Shown: positions 43,502 to 53,049 of the stretch, in pieces
Position numbering within the stretch: position 1 is the first letter of the stretch
Layout of the letters: each line of letters starts with the position of its first letter
Origin: Galbibacter orientalis DSM 19592
GTDB lineage: Bacteria > Bacteroidota > Bacteroidia > Flavobacteriales > Flavobacteriaceae
Assembly (NCBI RefSeq): GCF_000260115.1
Contig: NZ_JH651380.1
Span: 248,001 to 312,000, forward strand
Direction: 5' to 3'
DNA length: 64,000 nucleotides
Made by a program: the position numbers and the translations under genes
Notes under the pieces: generated by a model
What the model was told of the DNA's origin: nothing
What the model saw: only the letters and a program-made list of their open reading frames with translations
Databases searched by the model: none

Positions 43502-44858
43502 TTAATTTTTTCTCAATAGATTTAATCATTAGTCCTGCAATATCAATATCTGTTGCAGTTTCTATTCCTTCCAAACCAGGAGATGAGTTCACTTCTAATA
43601 AAAGAGGTCCTTTTGAAGAACGAATAATATCAACTCCAGCAACATCAAGTCCCATGGCTTTAGTGGCTTTTATAGCAATTTTCTTTTCGGCTGCAGTTAA
43701 TTTTACAAGAGATGCAGTTCCTCCTAAATGCATATTTGCTCTAAATTCTCCCGGAGGGGCTTCTCTTTGCATAGCAGCAACAACCTTTCCGTCGATTACA
43801 AAAATACGAAGGTCTTTTCCGTCGGCTTCTTTTATAAATTCTTGAACAAGAATATAGGCATTTAAGCTTTTAAAAGCGTTGATAACACTTTCCGCAGCTT
43901 TCTTAGTTTCAGCTAAAACAACTCCTTTCCCTTGAGTTCCTTCAAGAAGTTTTATAATAAGGGGAGAACCGCCAACCATTTTAATGAGGTCGTTGGTGTC
44001 TAATGGGGAATTAGCAAAGCCTGTTGTAGGAATACTTACACCATTTTTTAATAAAAGTTGAAGCGAAAAAAGCTTATCTCTAGATTGACGAATGGCTTCT
44101 GCTTTATTTAAACATGCAATATTTATAGACTCAAAATGACGGGCTAGGGAGCAGCCGTAATAGGTCATACTAGGACGTATTCTAGGAATAATTGCATCTA
44201 AATCGTTTAGAATTCTTCCGCCTCGATAATGTATTTCGGGAGTTTCAGCATCGAGCTTCATATAGCATTGGCGAATATTGAAAAATTCAACTTCATGTCC
44301 CATACGTTCTGCAGCCTCTATAATTCTTCGGTTGCTGTATAAATTTGGATTGCTAGCAAGTAACCCTATTTTTAATCCACCTTGAATTTGTACGTTAGCT
44401 TTATATCTTTTATTAACATCTTCATCACTTAAATCGCCAAGCATAAAACTGCTCTCAGGATCCACAATAAGTCTTCCCATCATTGCTTCTCTTCCTAAAA
44501 GCATACGGTAGCCCATACTGTCTCTGTTGGTAAGAGAGACTTCAATATCCCACGAAGTGTCGTTGATATTAAGGCTGGTTTTAATGATATACCTGTTTTC
44601 TCGGTTTCCAGTAGAACTCTTTATAACTCTTTTATCAACAACAACAGCTTCACAATGAATTACTTTTTTTCCATTATGCTGAATAGGGTATACATCAAAG
44701 GTTACCCAAGTATCGTTATTTCTTTGGAAAGGTTGAATGTTTACAGCATGTAAGGCAGAGGTTTTAGCGCCACTATCTACACGTACTTTAATGGTTGATA
44801 TATCTAATTCTGGCAAGGATACCCATTCTTGGCTACCTATAATAGTTTTGTTGCTCAT
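43482..44858 (-). CDS. rimK: Fusion of aspartic-protease-like (RimB/PF05618-type) domain and RimK ATP-grasp ligase
   Basis: A 458-residue two-domain protein. Residues about 5-145 match the retropepsin-like 'ATP-dependent zinc protease' family (IGSQEWVSLPELDISTIKVRVDSGAKTSALHA, with Asp28 in DSGAKTS as probable catalytic Asp). Residues about 155-455 match RimK (GLLASNPNLYSNRRIIEAAERMGHEV, LLEGTQGKGVVLAE, DVAGVDIIRS, LLEVNSSPGLEGIE). RimK adds glutamate to ribosomal protein S6; the protease domain in related operons is thought to trim such tails. One polypeptide could therefore write and erase. The last codons are duplicated downstream. Confidence 0.88.
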   Translation of the reverse strand: MSNKTIIGSQEWVSLPELDISTIKVRVDSGAKTSALHAVNIQPFQRNNDTWVTFDVYPIQHNGKKVIHCEAVVVDKRVIKSSTGNRENRYIIKTSLNINDTSWDIEVSLTNRDSMGYRMLLGREAMMGRLIVDPESSFMLGDLSDEDVNKRYKANVQIQGGLKIGLLASNPNLYSNRRIIEAAERMGHEVEFFNIRQCYMKLDAETPEIHYRGGRILNDLDAIIPRIRPSMTYYGCSLARHFESINIACLNKAEAIRQSRDKLFSLQLLLKNGVSIPTTGFANSPLDTNDLIKMVGGSPLIIKLLEGTQGKGVVLAETKKAAESVINAFKSLNAYILVQEFIKEADGKDLRIFVIDGKVVAAMQREAPPGEFRANMHLGGTASLVKLTAAEKKIAIKATKAMGLDVAGVDIIRSSKGPLLLEVNSSPGLEGIETATDIDIAGLMIKSIEKKLNWKPQK

Positions 44859-44887
44859 TTAAAATTTTTTAGTGCTACAAAGTGAAT

Positions 44888-45102
44888 TTGCTCGATAATC
44901 GAGATTTATTTATTCCAACTTTTATGCCGAAATATTTTTTAGTTTTCTTTTTAATACCTCAGGATATTACTCCGAGGTGTTTGCTCGATAATCGAGATTT
45001 ATTTATTTCGACTTTTACACCGAAATATTTTTTAGTTTTCTTTTTAATGCCTCAGGATATTACTCCGAGGTGTTTGCTCGATAATCGAGATTTATTTATT
45101 TC
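44888..45102. repeat. 93-bp tandem repeat, two full copies and a partial third
   Basis: Units start at 44888, 44981 and 45074 with TTGCTCGATAATCGAGATTT. Each full unit has the palindrome CTCGATAATCGAG, then ATTTATTT, a poly-T-rich middle, and CCTCAGGATATTACTCCGAGG, a second palindrome. Same layout as the other repeats. Units 1 and 2 differ at only a few bases. The period divisible by 3 creates a spurious 82-codon ORF. Confidence 0.85.
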
Positions 45103-45188
45103 AATGCTTAACTTAAATTTATTTTTATGAATACTTTATCAATGTAACTCTAAATTAGAGACAAATGAAAAAAAATATTAAAAATAAA

Positions 45189-45209
45189 CCTCTATGTTTT
45201 CCGTAGAGG
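45189..45209 (-). terminator. Second hairpin downstream of clpC
   Basis: CCTCTATG / CGTAGAGG, an 8-bp stem (one T-G pair) with a TTTTC loop. On the minus strand it is followed by a T-rich stretch (TTTATTTTTAATATTTTTTTT). Probably a back-up terminator of clpC. Confidence 0.5.
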
Positions 45210-45269
45210 GTAAGCCTAACCCTTCTAAGTTAAGAAGAATTTTTAAGGGAATAAAATTAAATAAAAAAA

Positions 45270-45291
45270 CGCGCGATTATTATGTCGCGCG
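45270..45291 (-). terminator. Terminator of clpC
   Basis: CGCGCGA / TCGCGCG, a 7-bp GC-rich stem with an 8-nt loop, followed on the minus strand by seven T. It begins 26 nt after the clpC stop codon. Confidence 0.9.
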
Positions 45292-45317
45292 CTTTAATAT
45301 TTTATTAAATCTATAAT

Positions 45318-47870
45318 TTATGATTCAGTAGACTGCTCTGCTTTAGTTATAGAAATGATAAGCTCTTCTTTTTCAGAATCTAAATCCATAAAAATGCTAT
45401 CGCCTTCTGTTAATTTAGAAGTAATAATTTCTTCAGCTAAAGCATCTTCAACGTATTTTTGAATAGCTCTTTTTAATGGTCGAGCGCCGTATTGTTTATC
45501 AAAACCTTTGTCTGCAATATAATCTTTAGCCTTATCGGTTAATTTTAAATTATAACCTAGACCTTCAATACGCAAGTATAGTTTTTCTAATTCAATATCA
45601 ATAATTTTATGAATGTCTTCTTTTTCTAATGGATTAAAGACAACCACATCATCAATACGGTTTAAAAATTCTGGAGCAAAAGCTTTCTTTAAAGCATTTT
45701 CTATAACACTTCTAGAATGTTCGTCAGCTTGAGCTTTCTTGGCAGAAGTTCCAAAACCTACACCTTGTCCGAAATCTTTTAATTGACGCGCTCCAATGTT
45801 GGAAGTCATAATTATAATAGTATTTCTAAAATCTATTTTTCTTCCTAAGCTGTCGGTAATATAACCATCATCTAAAACCTGTAAAAGCATATTAAATACG
45901 TCTGGATGAGCTTTTTCAACCTCGTCTAATAATATTACGGCATAAGGTTTTCTTCTTACTTTTTCGGTAAGTTGTCCACCTTCTTCGTAACCTACATATC
46001 CTGGAGGCGCTCCGATTAATCGGGAAACAGCAAATTTTTCCATGTATTCGCTCATGTCGATACGGATTAAAGCATCTTCAGAATCGAATAATTTGTTAGC
46101 TAATACTTTTGCTAATTGTGTTTTTCCAACTCCAGTTTGTCCTAAAAAGATAAAAGAACCAATTGGTTTGTCTGGGTCTTTTAATCCAGCTCTGTTTCTT
46201 TGGATGGCTTTAACTACTTTGGCTACCGCTTGATCTTGTCCAATTACTTTTCCTTTAATAAGTTCTGGTAATTTGGCTAATTTAGAGCTTTCGGCTTGAG
46301 CAATTCTAGTAACAGGAACGCCGCTCATCATAGAAACAACATCGGCTACACTTTCGTCTGTAACAGTTTCTCTGTGGAGCTTACTGTCTTCTTCCCATTT
46401 TTCTTGAGCAATAGCTAAATCTTTTTCAAGTCGCTTTTCATCGTCTCTTAATTTAGCAGCTTCTTCATATTTCTGTTTCTTAACGACCGAATTTTTGAGC
46501 TCTTTTACGTCTTCTAATTGTTTTTCGAGTTCTAAAATTTGTTTAGGAACCTCCATATTAGTTATATGTACTCTAGAGCCAGCTTCGTCTAAAGCATCAA
46601 TAGCTTTGTCTGGTAAAAATCTGTCTGTTAAATATCTATTTGTAAGCTTAACGCATGCTTTAATTGCTTCGTCTGTATAAGTTACATTATGGTGTTCTTC
46701 GTATTTATCTTTTATATTATGAAGAATTTCAATTGTTTCTTCTACGGTAGTAGGTTCTACAATTACTTTTTGAAATCTTCTTTCCAGGGCTCCATCCTTT
46801 TCAATATATTGTCTGTACTCGTCTAAAGTGGTGGCTCCAATACATTGAATTTCTCCACGTGCAAGTGCAGGTTTAAACATATTTGAAGCATCTAAGCTTC
46901 CGGTAGCGCCGCCAGCACCTACAATAGTATGTATTTCATCAATAAAAAGAATAATATCATCATTCTTTTCGAGTTCATTCATTACCGCTTTCATGCGTTC
47001 TTCAAACTGGCCACGGTATTTTGTGCCAGCAACTAAAGAAGCAAGATCTAGTGTAACCACTCTTTTGTTGTAAAGAATTCTAGATACTTTCTTTTTAATA
47101 ATTCGCAATGCTAACCCTTCGGCAATAGCACTTTTACCAACCCCAGGCTCTCCAATTAAGAGCGGATTATTTTTCTTTCTTCTGCTTAAAATTTGAGAAA
47201 CCCGTTCAATTTCTTTCTCTCTTCCAACAACAGGATCTAGTTTATCCTCTTCGGCAAGCTGTGTAAGGTCTCTTCCAAAGTTGTCTAAAACAGGAGTTTT
47301 AGATTTTTTATTAGATTTTGGAGTACTACTTGTGCTTCCAAACGGATTCTCTCTTCCTTCATCGCCAGCACCAGTTTCATCAGAAAATGATTCAGCGGAA
47401 GGAGCATCTATATAATCGTCGTCACTTGTTATCATAAGCTTGAATTGTTCTTTAACATTATCGTAATCAATCTTAAGCTTATTAAGTAGCTTTGTTGTAG
47501 GGTCGTTTTCGTTCCTTAAAATACAAAGTAATAAATGCGCAGTATTTATTGAGGAACTTTGAAATAATTTAGCTTCAAGGAAAGTAGTCTTTAAGGCACG
47601 CTCTGCTTGTCTAGTAAGGTGTAAGTTGCGTTTGTCGTTTGCAGCAATACCACTTATAGGATTAGACGGACTTAAAATTTCTACTTTTCTTCTTAAATGT
47701 TCAAGGTCTATACTTAATGCTGTTAATATATCTATTGCTTTTCCGTTTCCATCACGCAAAAGTCCGAGCATAAGATGTTCCGTCCCAATAAAGTCGTGTC
47801 CTAAACGTAGGGCTTCTTCTTTACTGTAGGCAATTACATCTTTTACTCTTGGTGAAAAATTATCATCCAT
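45318..47870 (-). CDS. clpC: ATP-dependent Clp protease ATP-binding subunit ClpC
   Basis: About 850 residues from ATG at 47870; the ATG at 47888 would add MKKGKS, whose codons contain the GAAAGGA ribosome-binding sequence of the true start. The protein has two N-terminal Clp repeats ([38 protein letters not shown]), AAA domain 1 with [15 protein letters not shown], a UVR-like middle ([21 protein letters not shown]), and AAA domain 2 with [15 protein letters not shown] and [15 protein letters not shown]. It unfolds proteins for ClpP or acts as a chaperone. It diverges from gyrA over 268 bp. Confidence 0.95.
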   Translation of the reverse strand: MDDNFSPRVKDVIAYSKEEALRLGHDFIGTEHLMLGLLRDGNGKAIDILTALSIDLEHLRRKVEILSPSNPISGIAANDKRNLHLTRQAERALKTTFLEAKLFQSSSINTAHLLLCILRNENDPTTKLLNKLKIDYDNVKEQFKLMITSDDDYIDAPSAESFSDETGAGDEGRENPFGSTSSTPKSNKKSKTPVLDNFGRDLTQLAEEDKLDPVVGREKEIERVSQILSRRKKNNPLLIGEPGVGKSAIAEGLALRIIKKKVSRILYNKRVVTLDLASLVAGTKYRGQFEERMKAVMNELEKNDDIILFIDEIHTIVGAGGATGSLDASNMFKPALARGEIQCIGATTLDEYRQYIEKDGALERRFQKVIVEPTTVEETIEILHNIKDKYEEHHNVTYTDEAIKACVKLTNRYLTDRFLPDKAIDALDEAGSRVHITNMEVPKQILELEKQLEDVKELKNSVVKKQKYEEAAKLRDDEKRLEKDLAIAQEKWEEDSKLHRETVTDESVADVVSMMSGVPVTRIAQAESSKLAKLPELIKGKVIGQDQAVAKVVKAIQRNRAGLKDPDKPIGSFIFLGQTGVGKTQLAKVLANKLFDSEDALIRIDMSEYMEKFAVSRLIGAPPGYVGYEEGGQLTEKVRRKPYAVILLDEVEKAHPDVFNMLLQVLDDGYITDSLGRKIDFRNTIIIMTSNIGARQLKDFGQGVGFGTSAKKAQADEHSRSVIENALKKAFAPEFLNRIDDVVVFNPLEKEDIHKIIDIELEKLYLRIEGLGYNLKLTDKAKDYIADKGFDKQYGARPLKRAIQKYVEDALAEEIITSKLTEGDSIFMDLDSEKEELIISITKAEQSTES

Positions 47871-48138
47871 ACTTTTTCCTTTCTTCAATTAAAAATAGTA
47901 AAACAACTATAAGTAGGCAAAAACTATACCTTATTTTCTTCTGTTAAGGAGTAGTTTTAGCTAATAGACAAAAAAAACTTTCAAATTCAAAAAAATTAAC
48001 AGGTATTTTATTAACCTTTTAAGGGCTTATATTTGTTGATAAAAACATGAAAAAACCTTTTTGGATGGTACTAAAGCGTCTTTAAAATGCGTATATTGGC
48101 ACGATTTATAATTAAAACATACATAATATATATTAAAT

Positions 48139-50691
48139 ATGGCAGAAGGAGAAAAGCTGATCCCTATTAATATAGAGGACGAGATGAAATCTGCTTACAT
48201 TGATTATTCAATGTCGGTCATTGTGTCACGTGCTCTTCCAGATGTTAGGGACGGATTAAAACCAGTTCACCGACGCGTTTTGTTCGGAATGCATGAATTG
48301 GGAGTTAGATCTAACAGTTCTTATAAAAAATCTGCAAGAATTGTAGGAGAGGTATTAGGTAAGTATCACCCACATGGAGATACTTCTGTTTATGATACCA
48401 TGGTGCGTATGGCTCAAAGTTGGAGCTTGCGGTATATGATGGTAGATGGCCAAGGTAACTTTGGTTCTATAGATGGAGATAGTCCAGCAGCAATGCGTTA
48501 TACGGAAGCACGTATGCGTAAAATATCTGAAGATATGCTAGCGGATATCGACAAAGATACTGTTGACCATCAGTTAAACTTTGATGATACTTTAAAAGAA
48601 CCTAAAGTACTTCCTACAAGAGTTCCTAATTTATTAATTAATGGAGCATCAGGGATTGCTGTAGGTATGGCTACAAATATGCCTCCTCACAACTTAACAG
48701 AAGTGGTGGATGGAACAATAGCCTATATAGAAAATAACGATATAGAAATTGATGAACTTATCGAACATGTAAAAGCTCCAGATTTTCCAACTGGAGGGAT
48801 TATTTATGGTTATGATGGAGTTAGAGAAGCCTTTAAAACGGGGAGAGGACGTATTGTAATGCGTGCCAAAGCTCATAATGAAGAGGTTAACGGAAGGGAA
48901 TGTATTGTTGTTACTGAAATTCCTTATCAGGTTAACAAGGCAGATATGATTAAGAAAACTGCTGACCTTGTAAATGATAAGAAAATTGAAGGAATTTCTA
49001 ACATCCGAGACGAATCGGATAGAAATGGAATGCGAATTGTTTATATCCTTAAGCGAGATGCAATTCCAAACATTGTCTTAAATACTCTTTTTAAATATAC
49101 AGCGCTTCAATCTTCTTTCAGTGTAAATAATATTGCATTGGTGAATGGAAGACCAGAAATGTTGAATTTGAAAGACATGATCCATCATTTTGTGGAGCAT
49201 CGTCATGAAGTAGTAGTTAGAAGAACAGAATATGAGCTTAGAAAAGCAGAAGAGCGGGCTCATATTTTAGAAGGATTAATTATTGCTTCGGATAATATAG
49301 ATGAGGTAATTGCCATTATTCGTGGTTCTAACAATGCTGATGAAGCACGTACTAAGTTGATTGAACGCTTTAAATTAAGTGAGATTCAAGCCAAAGCAAT
49401 CGTAGAAATGCGATTGAGACAACTTACAGGTCTGGAACAAGACAAGCTTCGTTCTGAGTATGATGATATTATGCAGTTTATTCAAGAATGTAAAGATATC
49501 TTGGCGAATAAAGAGCGTAGAATGAATATCATTAAAGAAGAGCTTCAGGAAGTAAGAGAAAAATATGGTGATGAAAGACGTTCTCAAATAGAATATGCAG
49601 GTGGAGATGTAAGTATAGAAGATATGATTCCAGATGAGCAAGTGGTAATTACTATTTCTCATGCAGGTTATATTAAAAGAACTCCACTTACAGAATATAA
49701 AACTCAGAATAGAGGAGGTGTTGGTCAAAAAGGAACTTCAACAAGAACTGAAGATTTCTTAGAGCATTTATTTGTGGGAACCAACCACCAATACATGTTG
49801 TTCTTTACACAAAAAGGAAAATGTTTCTGGATGCGTGTTTATGAAATTCCAGAAGGAAGTAAAACTTCTAAAGGAAGAGCTATTCAAAATCTAATAAATA
49901 TAGAGCAAGACGATAAGGTGAAAGCCTTTATTTGCACAAAAGATTTAAAAGATGAAGAGTACATAAACAGTCATTTTGTCATAATGGCAACCAAAAAGGG
50001 TGTTGTTAAGAAAACTTCTTTAGAACAATATTCACGTCCACGTCAAAATGGTATTAATGCCATTACGGTTCGAGATGGGGATGAGCTTTTAGAGGCTAAA
50101 TTAACAACAGGAAACAGTCAAATACTATTAGCTGTTAAATCTGGTAAGGCTATTCGTTTTGAAGAAGGTAAAACCCGCCCAATGGGAAGAAATGCTTCTG
50201 GGGTTAGAGGGATTACTTTAGCAGACGATAATGATGAGGTAGTAGGAATGGTTTCTGTTCATAACTTGGAAGAAAACATATTAGTGGTTTCAGAAAAAGG
50301 TTATGGAAAACGTACTTACCTAGACGATCCAGAAGATGGAGAAGCAGTTTACCGTATTACAAACCGTGGAGGTAAAGGGGTTAAAACAATGTCTATTACC
50401 GAAAAAACGGGTGCATTAGTAGCTATTAAAAATGTTTCTGATGAAGACGACCTAATGATTATTACTAAATCTGGAGTTGCTATCCGAATGGCAATTGAGG
50501 ATTTAAGAGTTATGGGACGAGCTACACAAGGAGTTAAGTTGATAAATCTTAAGAATGATTCTATTGCAGCAGTTGCAAAAGTGATGAAGGAAGAAGATGA
50601 AATTGACGATGTTGAAAATATCGATGTTATTGAAGATGGCACAGATATTGAACAAAACGATTCTGATACGGAACCAAATAATAACGAATAA
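48139..50691 (+). CDS. gyrA: DNA gyrase subunit A
   Basis: An 850-residue subunit that cuts and rejoins DNA in negative supercoiling. Catalytic Tyr121 lies in [10 protein letters not shown]. The quinolone-resistance region reads [17 protein letters not shown], with Thr82 and Asp86 at the positions of E. coli Ser83 and Asp87. As I recall, Thr at this site is the wild-type state in Flavobacterium, so it does not by itself mark resistance. Six GyrA-box blades fill the C-terminal half, with [13 protein letters not shown] as the GyrA box-like element. The C terminus is an acidic tail ([17 protein letters not shown]). Confidence 0.98.
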   Translation: MAEGEKLIPINIEDEMKSAYIDYSMSVIVSRALPDVRDGLKPVHRRVLFGMHELGVRSNSSYKKSARIVGEVLGKYHPHGDTSVYDTMVRMAQSWSLRYMMVDGQGNFGSIDGDSPAAMRYTEARMRKISEDMLADIDKDTVDHQLNFDDTLKEPKVLPTRVPNLLINGASGIAVGMATNMPPHNLTEVVDGTIAYIENNDIEIDELIEHVKAPDFPTGGIIYGYDGVREAFKTGRGRIVMRAKAHNEEVNGRECIVVTEIPYQVNKADMIKKTADLVNDKKIEGISNIRDESDRNGMRIVYILKRDAIPNIVLNTLFKYTALQSSFSVNNIALVNGRPEMLNLKDMIHHFVEHRHEVVVRRTEYELRKAEERAHILEGLIIASDNIDEVIAIIRGSNNADEARTKLIERFKLSEIQAKAIVEMRLRQLTGLEQDKLRSEYDDIMQFIQECKDILANKERRMNIIKEELQEVREKYGDERRSQIEYAGGDVSIEDMIPDEQVVITISHAGYIKRTPLTEYKTQNRGGVGQKGTSTRTEDFLEHLFVGTNHQYMLFFTQKGKCFWMRVYEIPEGSKTSKGRAIQNLINIEQDDKVKAFICTKDLKDEEYINSHFVIMATKKGVVKKTSLEQYSRPRQNGINAITVRDGDELLEAKLTTGNSQILLAVKSGKAIRFEEGKTRPMGRNASGVRGITLADDNDEVVGMVSVHNLEENILVVSEKGYGKRTYLDDPEDGEAVYRITNRGGKGVKTMSITEKTGALVAIKNVSDEDDLMIITKSGVAIRMAIEDLRVMGRATQGVKLINLKNDSIAAVAKVMKEEDEIDDVENIDVIEDGTDIEQNDSDTEPNNNE

Positions 50692-50716
50692 TACTTAACA
50701 CAAATTATTTATAACA

Positions 50717-51988
50717 ATGAAAAAACAAGTTTTATTAGCATCTGCAATATTAGTATCTTCTTTTGCTATAGGGCAGAAAAGCGAACTTAGAGATGCTGAA
50801 AAAGCCTTAGATAAAGGAAGTGCTGCAGAAGCAAAGAGTACTTTAGAAAGTTTATCATCTAGTATAGAATCTGCTGATGACAAATACAAAGCAGAATATT
50901 ATTTTCTAACAGGAAAAACATATGCAGACCTTGCTAAAAAAGGAGGCGCAGATAGCGATTATGAGAAAGCTGTAAGTTCTTTAAATGAACTTATAGAATT
51001 TGAAAAAGGGTACAAAACAAAGTATACCGATGAAGCAAAAGAAATTCTTGAAAAATTATCTGGAGACGTAGTTAATGCTGCTGTTGAAGATAATAAAAAT
51101 GAGAATTTTGCTGGTGCAGCAAATAAACTGCATATGGCATATGAAATGACTGGAAATGAAGATTATCTTTATTTTGCTGCATCTAGTGCTGTAAACGGAG
51201 GAGATTTTGATAATGCTTTAACATATTATGAGCAATTAAAAGATTCTGGATATACAGGAGAATCTACTTCTTATTTGGCGGTAAATAAAGAAACAGGAGA
51301 AGTTGAAAATCTTGGTTCTGAACAAAACCGTGATTTAATGATTAAAACTGGAGGATATTCAGACCCTACGGAGGAGAAAACTGAATCTAGAATGCCAGAA
51401 ATCGTTAAAAATATAGCTTTAATTTATAACGAAAAAGGAGAAACAGATAAAGCTGCTGCTGCAATTAAAGAAGCGCGTGCTGCTAATCCAGATGATATGA
51501 ACTTATTGCTTACAGAAGCAAATATGTATATCAAAATGGGAGACAAAGCTAAGTTCCAATCTTTAATGGAAGAAGCTATTCAAAAAGATCCTAATAACCC
51601 TACATTATACTACAACTTAGGAGTTATTCTTGCTGAACAAGGAAATAAAGAAAAAGCTAAAGAATATTATGAAAAAGCTTTAGAATTGGATCCAGAAAAT
51701 GAAAATGTTTATTTAAACATGGCTTCTTTAATTCTTTCTGATGAGAAATCAATTGTTGAAGAAATGAATGGATTAGGGAATTCTTCTACAGATAACAAAC
51801 GTTATGATGAGTTAAAAGCTCAACGTGAAGGTTTATACAAATCTGCAGTTCCTTATCTTGAAAAATTACTTACTGTAAATCCAGATAATATAGATGCTGT
51901 AAGAACACTTATGAACATCTATGGTACAATTGGAGAGCCAGAAAAATATAAAGCAATGAAAGATAAACTTGCTACTTTAGAGCAATAA
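50717..51988 (+). CDS. Secreted or periplasmic tetratricopeptide-repeat protein
   Basis: A 423-residue protein with a signal peptide (MKKQVLLASAILVSSFAIGQ). Helical repeats run from about residue 25 and include clear TPR units late in the chain: NPTLYYNLGVILAEQGNKEKAKEYYEKALELDPENENVYLN and neighbours (about 285-330). TPR proteins act as scaffolds; in Bacteroidota many are periplasmic or outer-membrane-associated. It lies 25 nt after gyrA and is probably co-transcribed, ending at a strong hairpin. Confidence 0.88.
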   Translation: MKKQVLLASAILVSSFAIGQKSELRDAEKALDKGSAAEAKSTLESLSSSIESADDKYKAEYYFLTGKTYADLAKKGGADSDYEKAVSSLNELIEFEKGYKTKYTDEAKEILEKLSGDVVNAAVEDNKNENFAGAANKLHMAYEMTGNEDYLYFAASSAVNGGDFDNALTYYEQLKDSGYTGESTSYLAVNKETGEVENLGSEQNRDLMIKTGGYSDPTEEKTESRMPEIVKNIALIYNEKGETDKAAAAIKEARAANPDDMNLLLTEANMYIKMGDKAKFQSLMEEAIQKDPNNPTLYYNLGVILAEQGNKEKAKEYYEKALELDPENENVYLNMASLILSDEKSIVEEMNGLGNSSTDNKRYDELKAQREGLYKSAVPYLEKLLTVNPDNIDAVRTLMNIYGTIGEPEKYKAMKDKLATLEQ

Positions 51989-52010
51989 AAAATCTTTCAA
52001 TACTGTATAA

Positions 52011-52036
52011 AAAAGCACCGTAATTACGGTGCTTTT
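52011..52036. terminator. Bidirectional terminator between the TPR gene and the pectin locus
   Basis: Perfect 26-bp palindrome AAAAGCACCGTAA / TTACGGTGCTTTT, flanked by further A to the left and T to the right, giving a U-tract in both directions. Serves the gyrA-TPR transcript and probably the leftward pectin operon. Confidence 0.92.
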
Positions 52037-52200
52037 TTTATGGTTTAGTAATTCTAGTCACAAATTAGAGATATAAATCTCATTTTTTTCTGCGCTAGTA
52101 GCATCTTATGTATGGAATAAAGGGTATGTATTTGAATTTGTGGTTAAAAACTTTTAGTTAAAATACTCAATTTCTGTATGCCTTTTAAAATATAAATTCC

Positions 52201-52935
52201 TTACTTTAAATAAGTTGCTAACTCATTATTTTGTTTCTGTAACTCTTTTATAAAAAGTTTTGATACTTCATTTGCTCCTTTATTAGAGAGGTGGGTATCG
52301 TCGTGTTTGCCTTTTGGATAGTAAGCAATTTCTTGAGGTTCAAAATGCAGATGTAGTTTCTTTGATTCTTCCAAACCATAAGATTCTTCCAATTGTTCTG
52401 TTAAATATTGAAGGTCTATAAAGGTAACTTCTTGCTCCTGTGCCACTAAACGAGCTTCTAATGGGTATTCTCCATGAGTGTCTACTAAGGTTCCTTCTTC
52501 ATTAAAATTACGTCTTACAATAGAAGAGAAAAGAATTGGAATAGCGCCTTTCTCTCTACTTTCTTTAATAAATTTCATTAAATTATGTCTATAAGCTGTA
52601 TGTGGGTTGGTGTAACGAGATGGATCTTTTACTTTTTGATCGTTATGCCCAAATTGTATAAAAACATAGTTTCCAGGTTCAAGTTTTTTGTAAATAGAGT
52701 CCCATCTTCCTTCAGTAATAAAACTACGAGAACTTCTCCCATTAACTGCTTTATTTATTATGGTTACATTATCTTTAAAATAATTGGGTAATACTTGTGC
52801 CCATCCGTGTTCTGGATTGTTTTCTGGATCTTTTTTATCGGACATAGTAGAATCTCCTATGGTATAAATTGTAATATCTTGTGCGTTTATACTAAAGGTA
52901 AAAGAAAGTGCTATGAGGAATAATTTGAGTTTCAT
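52201..52935 (-). CDS. Rhamnogalacturonan acetylesterase (SGNH, CE12 type)
   Basis: A 244-residue secreted enzyme with signal peptide (MKLKLFLIALSFTFSINAQ). SGNH block I is TIGDSTMSDK with nucleophile Ser29. Block III is QFGHNDQK, and the acidic residue and His of the triad are in DDTHLSNKGA near residue 217. It removes acetyl groups from galacturonate of rhamnogalacturonan I, opening it for lyases. Last gene of the pectin operon, separated from the pectinesterase by a 114-bp gap containing a long stem-loop. Confidence 0.93.
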   Translation of the reverse strand: MKLKLFLIALSFTFSINAQDITIYTIGDSTMSDKKDPENNPEHGWAQVLPNYFKDNVTIINKAVNGRSSRSFITEGRWDSIYKKLEPGNYVFIQFGHNDQKVKDPSRYTNPHTAYRHNLMKFIKESREKGAIPILFSSIVRRNFNEEGTLVDTHGEYPLEARLVAQEQEVTFIDLQYLTEQLEESYGLEESKKLHLHFEPQEIAYYPKGKHDDTHLSNKGANEVSKLFIKELQKQNNELATYLK

Positions 52936-52964
52936 ATGTTTATTTTTATTGTTTGTTAATAGCC

Positions 52965-53031
52965 ATATGGAACATCCAAATAATTATTTAGTGGTGTGTC
53001 TATAAATTAGACTTGGATGGATGTTTCATAT
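52965..53031 (-). other. Long intercistronic stem-loop in the pectin operon
   Basis: ATATGGAACATCC (52965-52977) pairs with GGATGTTTCATAT (53019-53031) over 13 bp with one G-T. The loop contains a smaller GTCTA/TAGAC hairpin (52998-53012). No T-tract follows on the minus strand, so it is not an intrinsic terminator; an RNA stability or processing role is inference. Confidence 0.55.
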
Positions 53032-53049
53032 TATAATTTCTATTATTTA

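Noticed and set aside
44888-45102. Possible CRISPR array
   Set aside because: Units are contiguous with a 93-bp period and no unique spacers, and no cas genes are in the window.
44882-45130. An 82-codon rightward ORF with internal repeats (LLDNRDLFI units)
   Set aside because: It is the translation of the 93-bp tandem repeat, whose period is divisible by three; the 'protein' repeats follow from the DNA repeats and there is no start signal or family match.
47871-47888. ClpC start at 47888
   Set aside because: The codons between 47888 and 47870 contain the GAAAGGA ribosome-binding sequence for the ATG at 47870, and [13 protein letters not shown] is the usual N terminus.
48373-48430. Quinolone-resistance mutation in gyrA (Thr at the Ser83 position)
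   Set aside because: Thr at this position is, to my knowledge, the wild-type residue in Flavobacterium, so it is not evidence of resistance.
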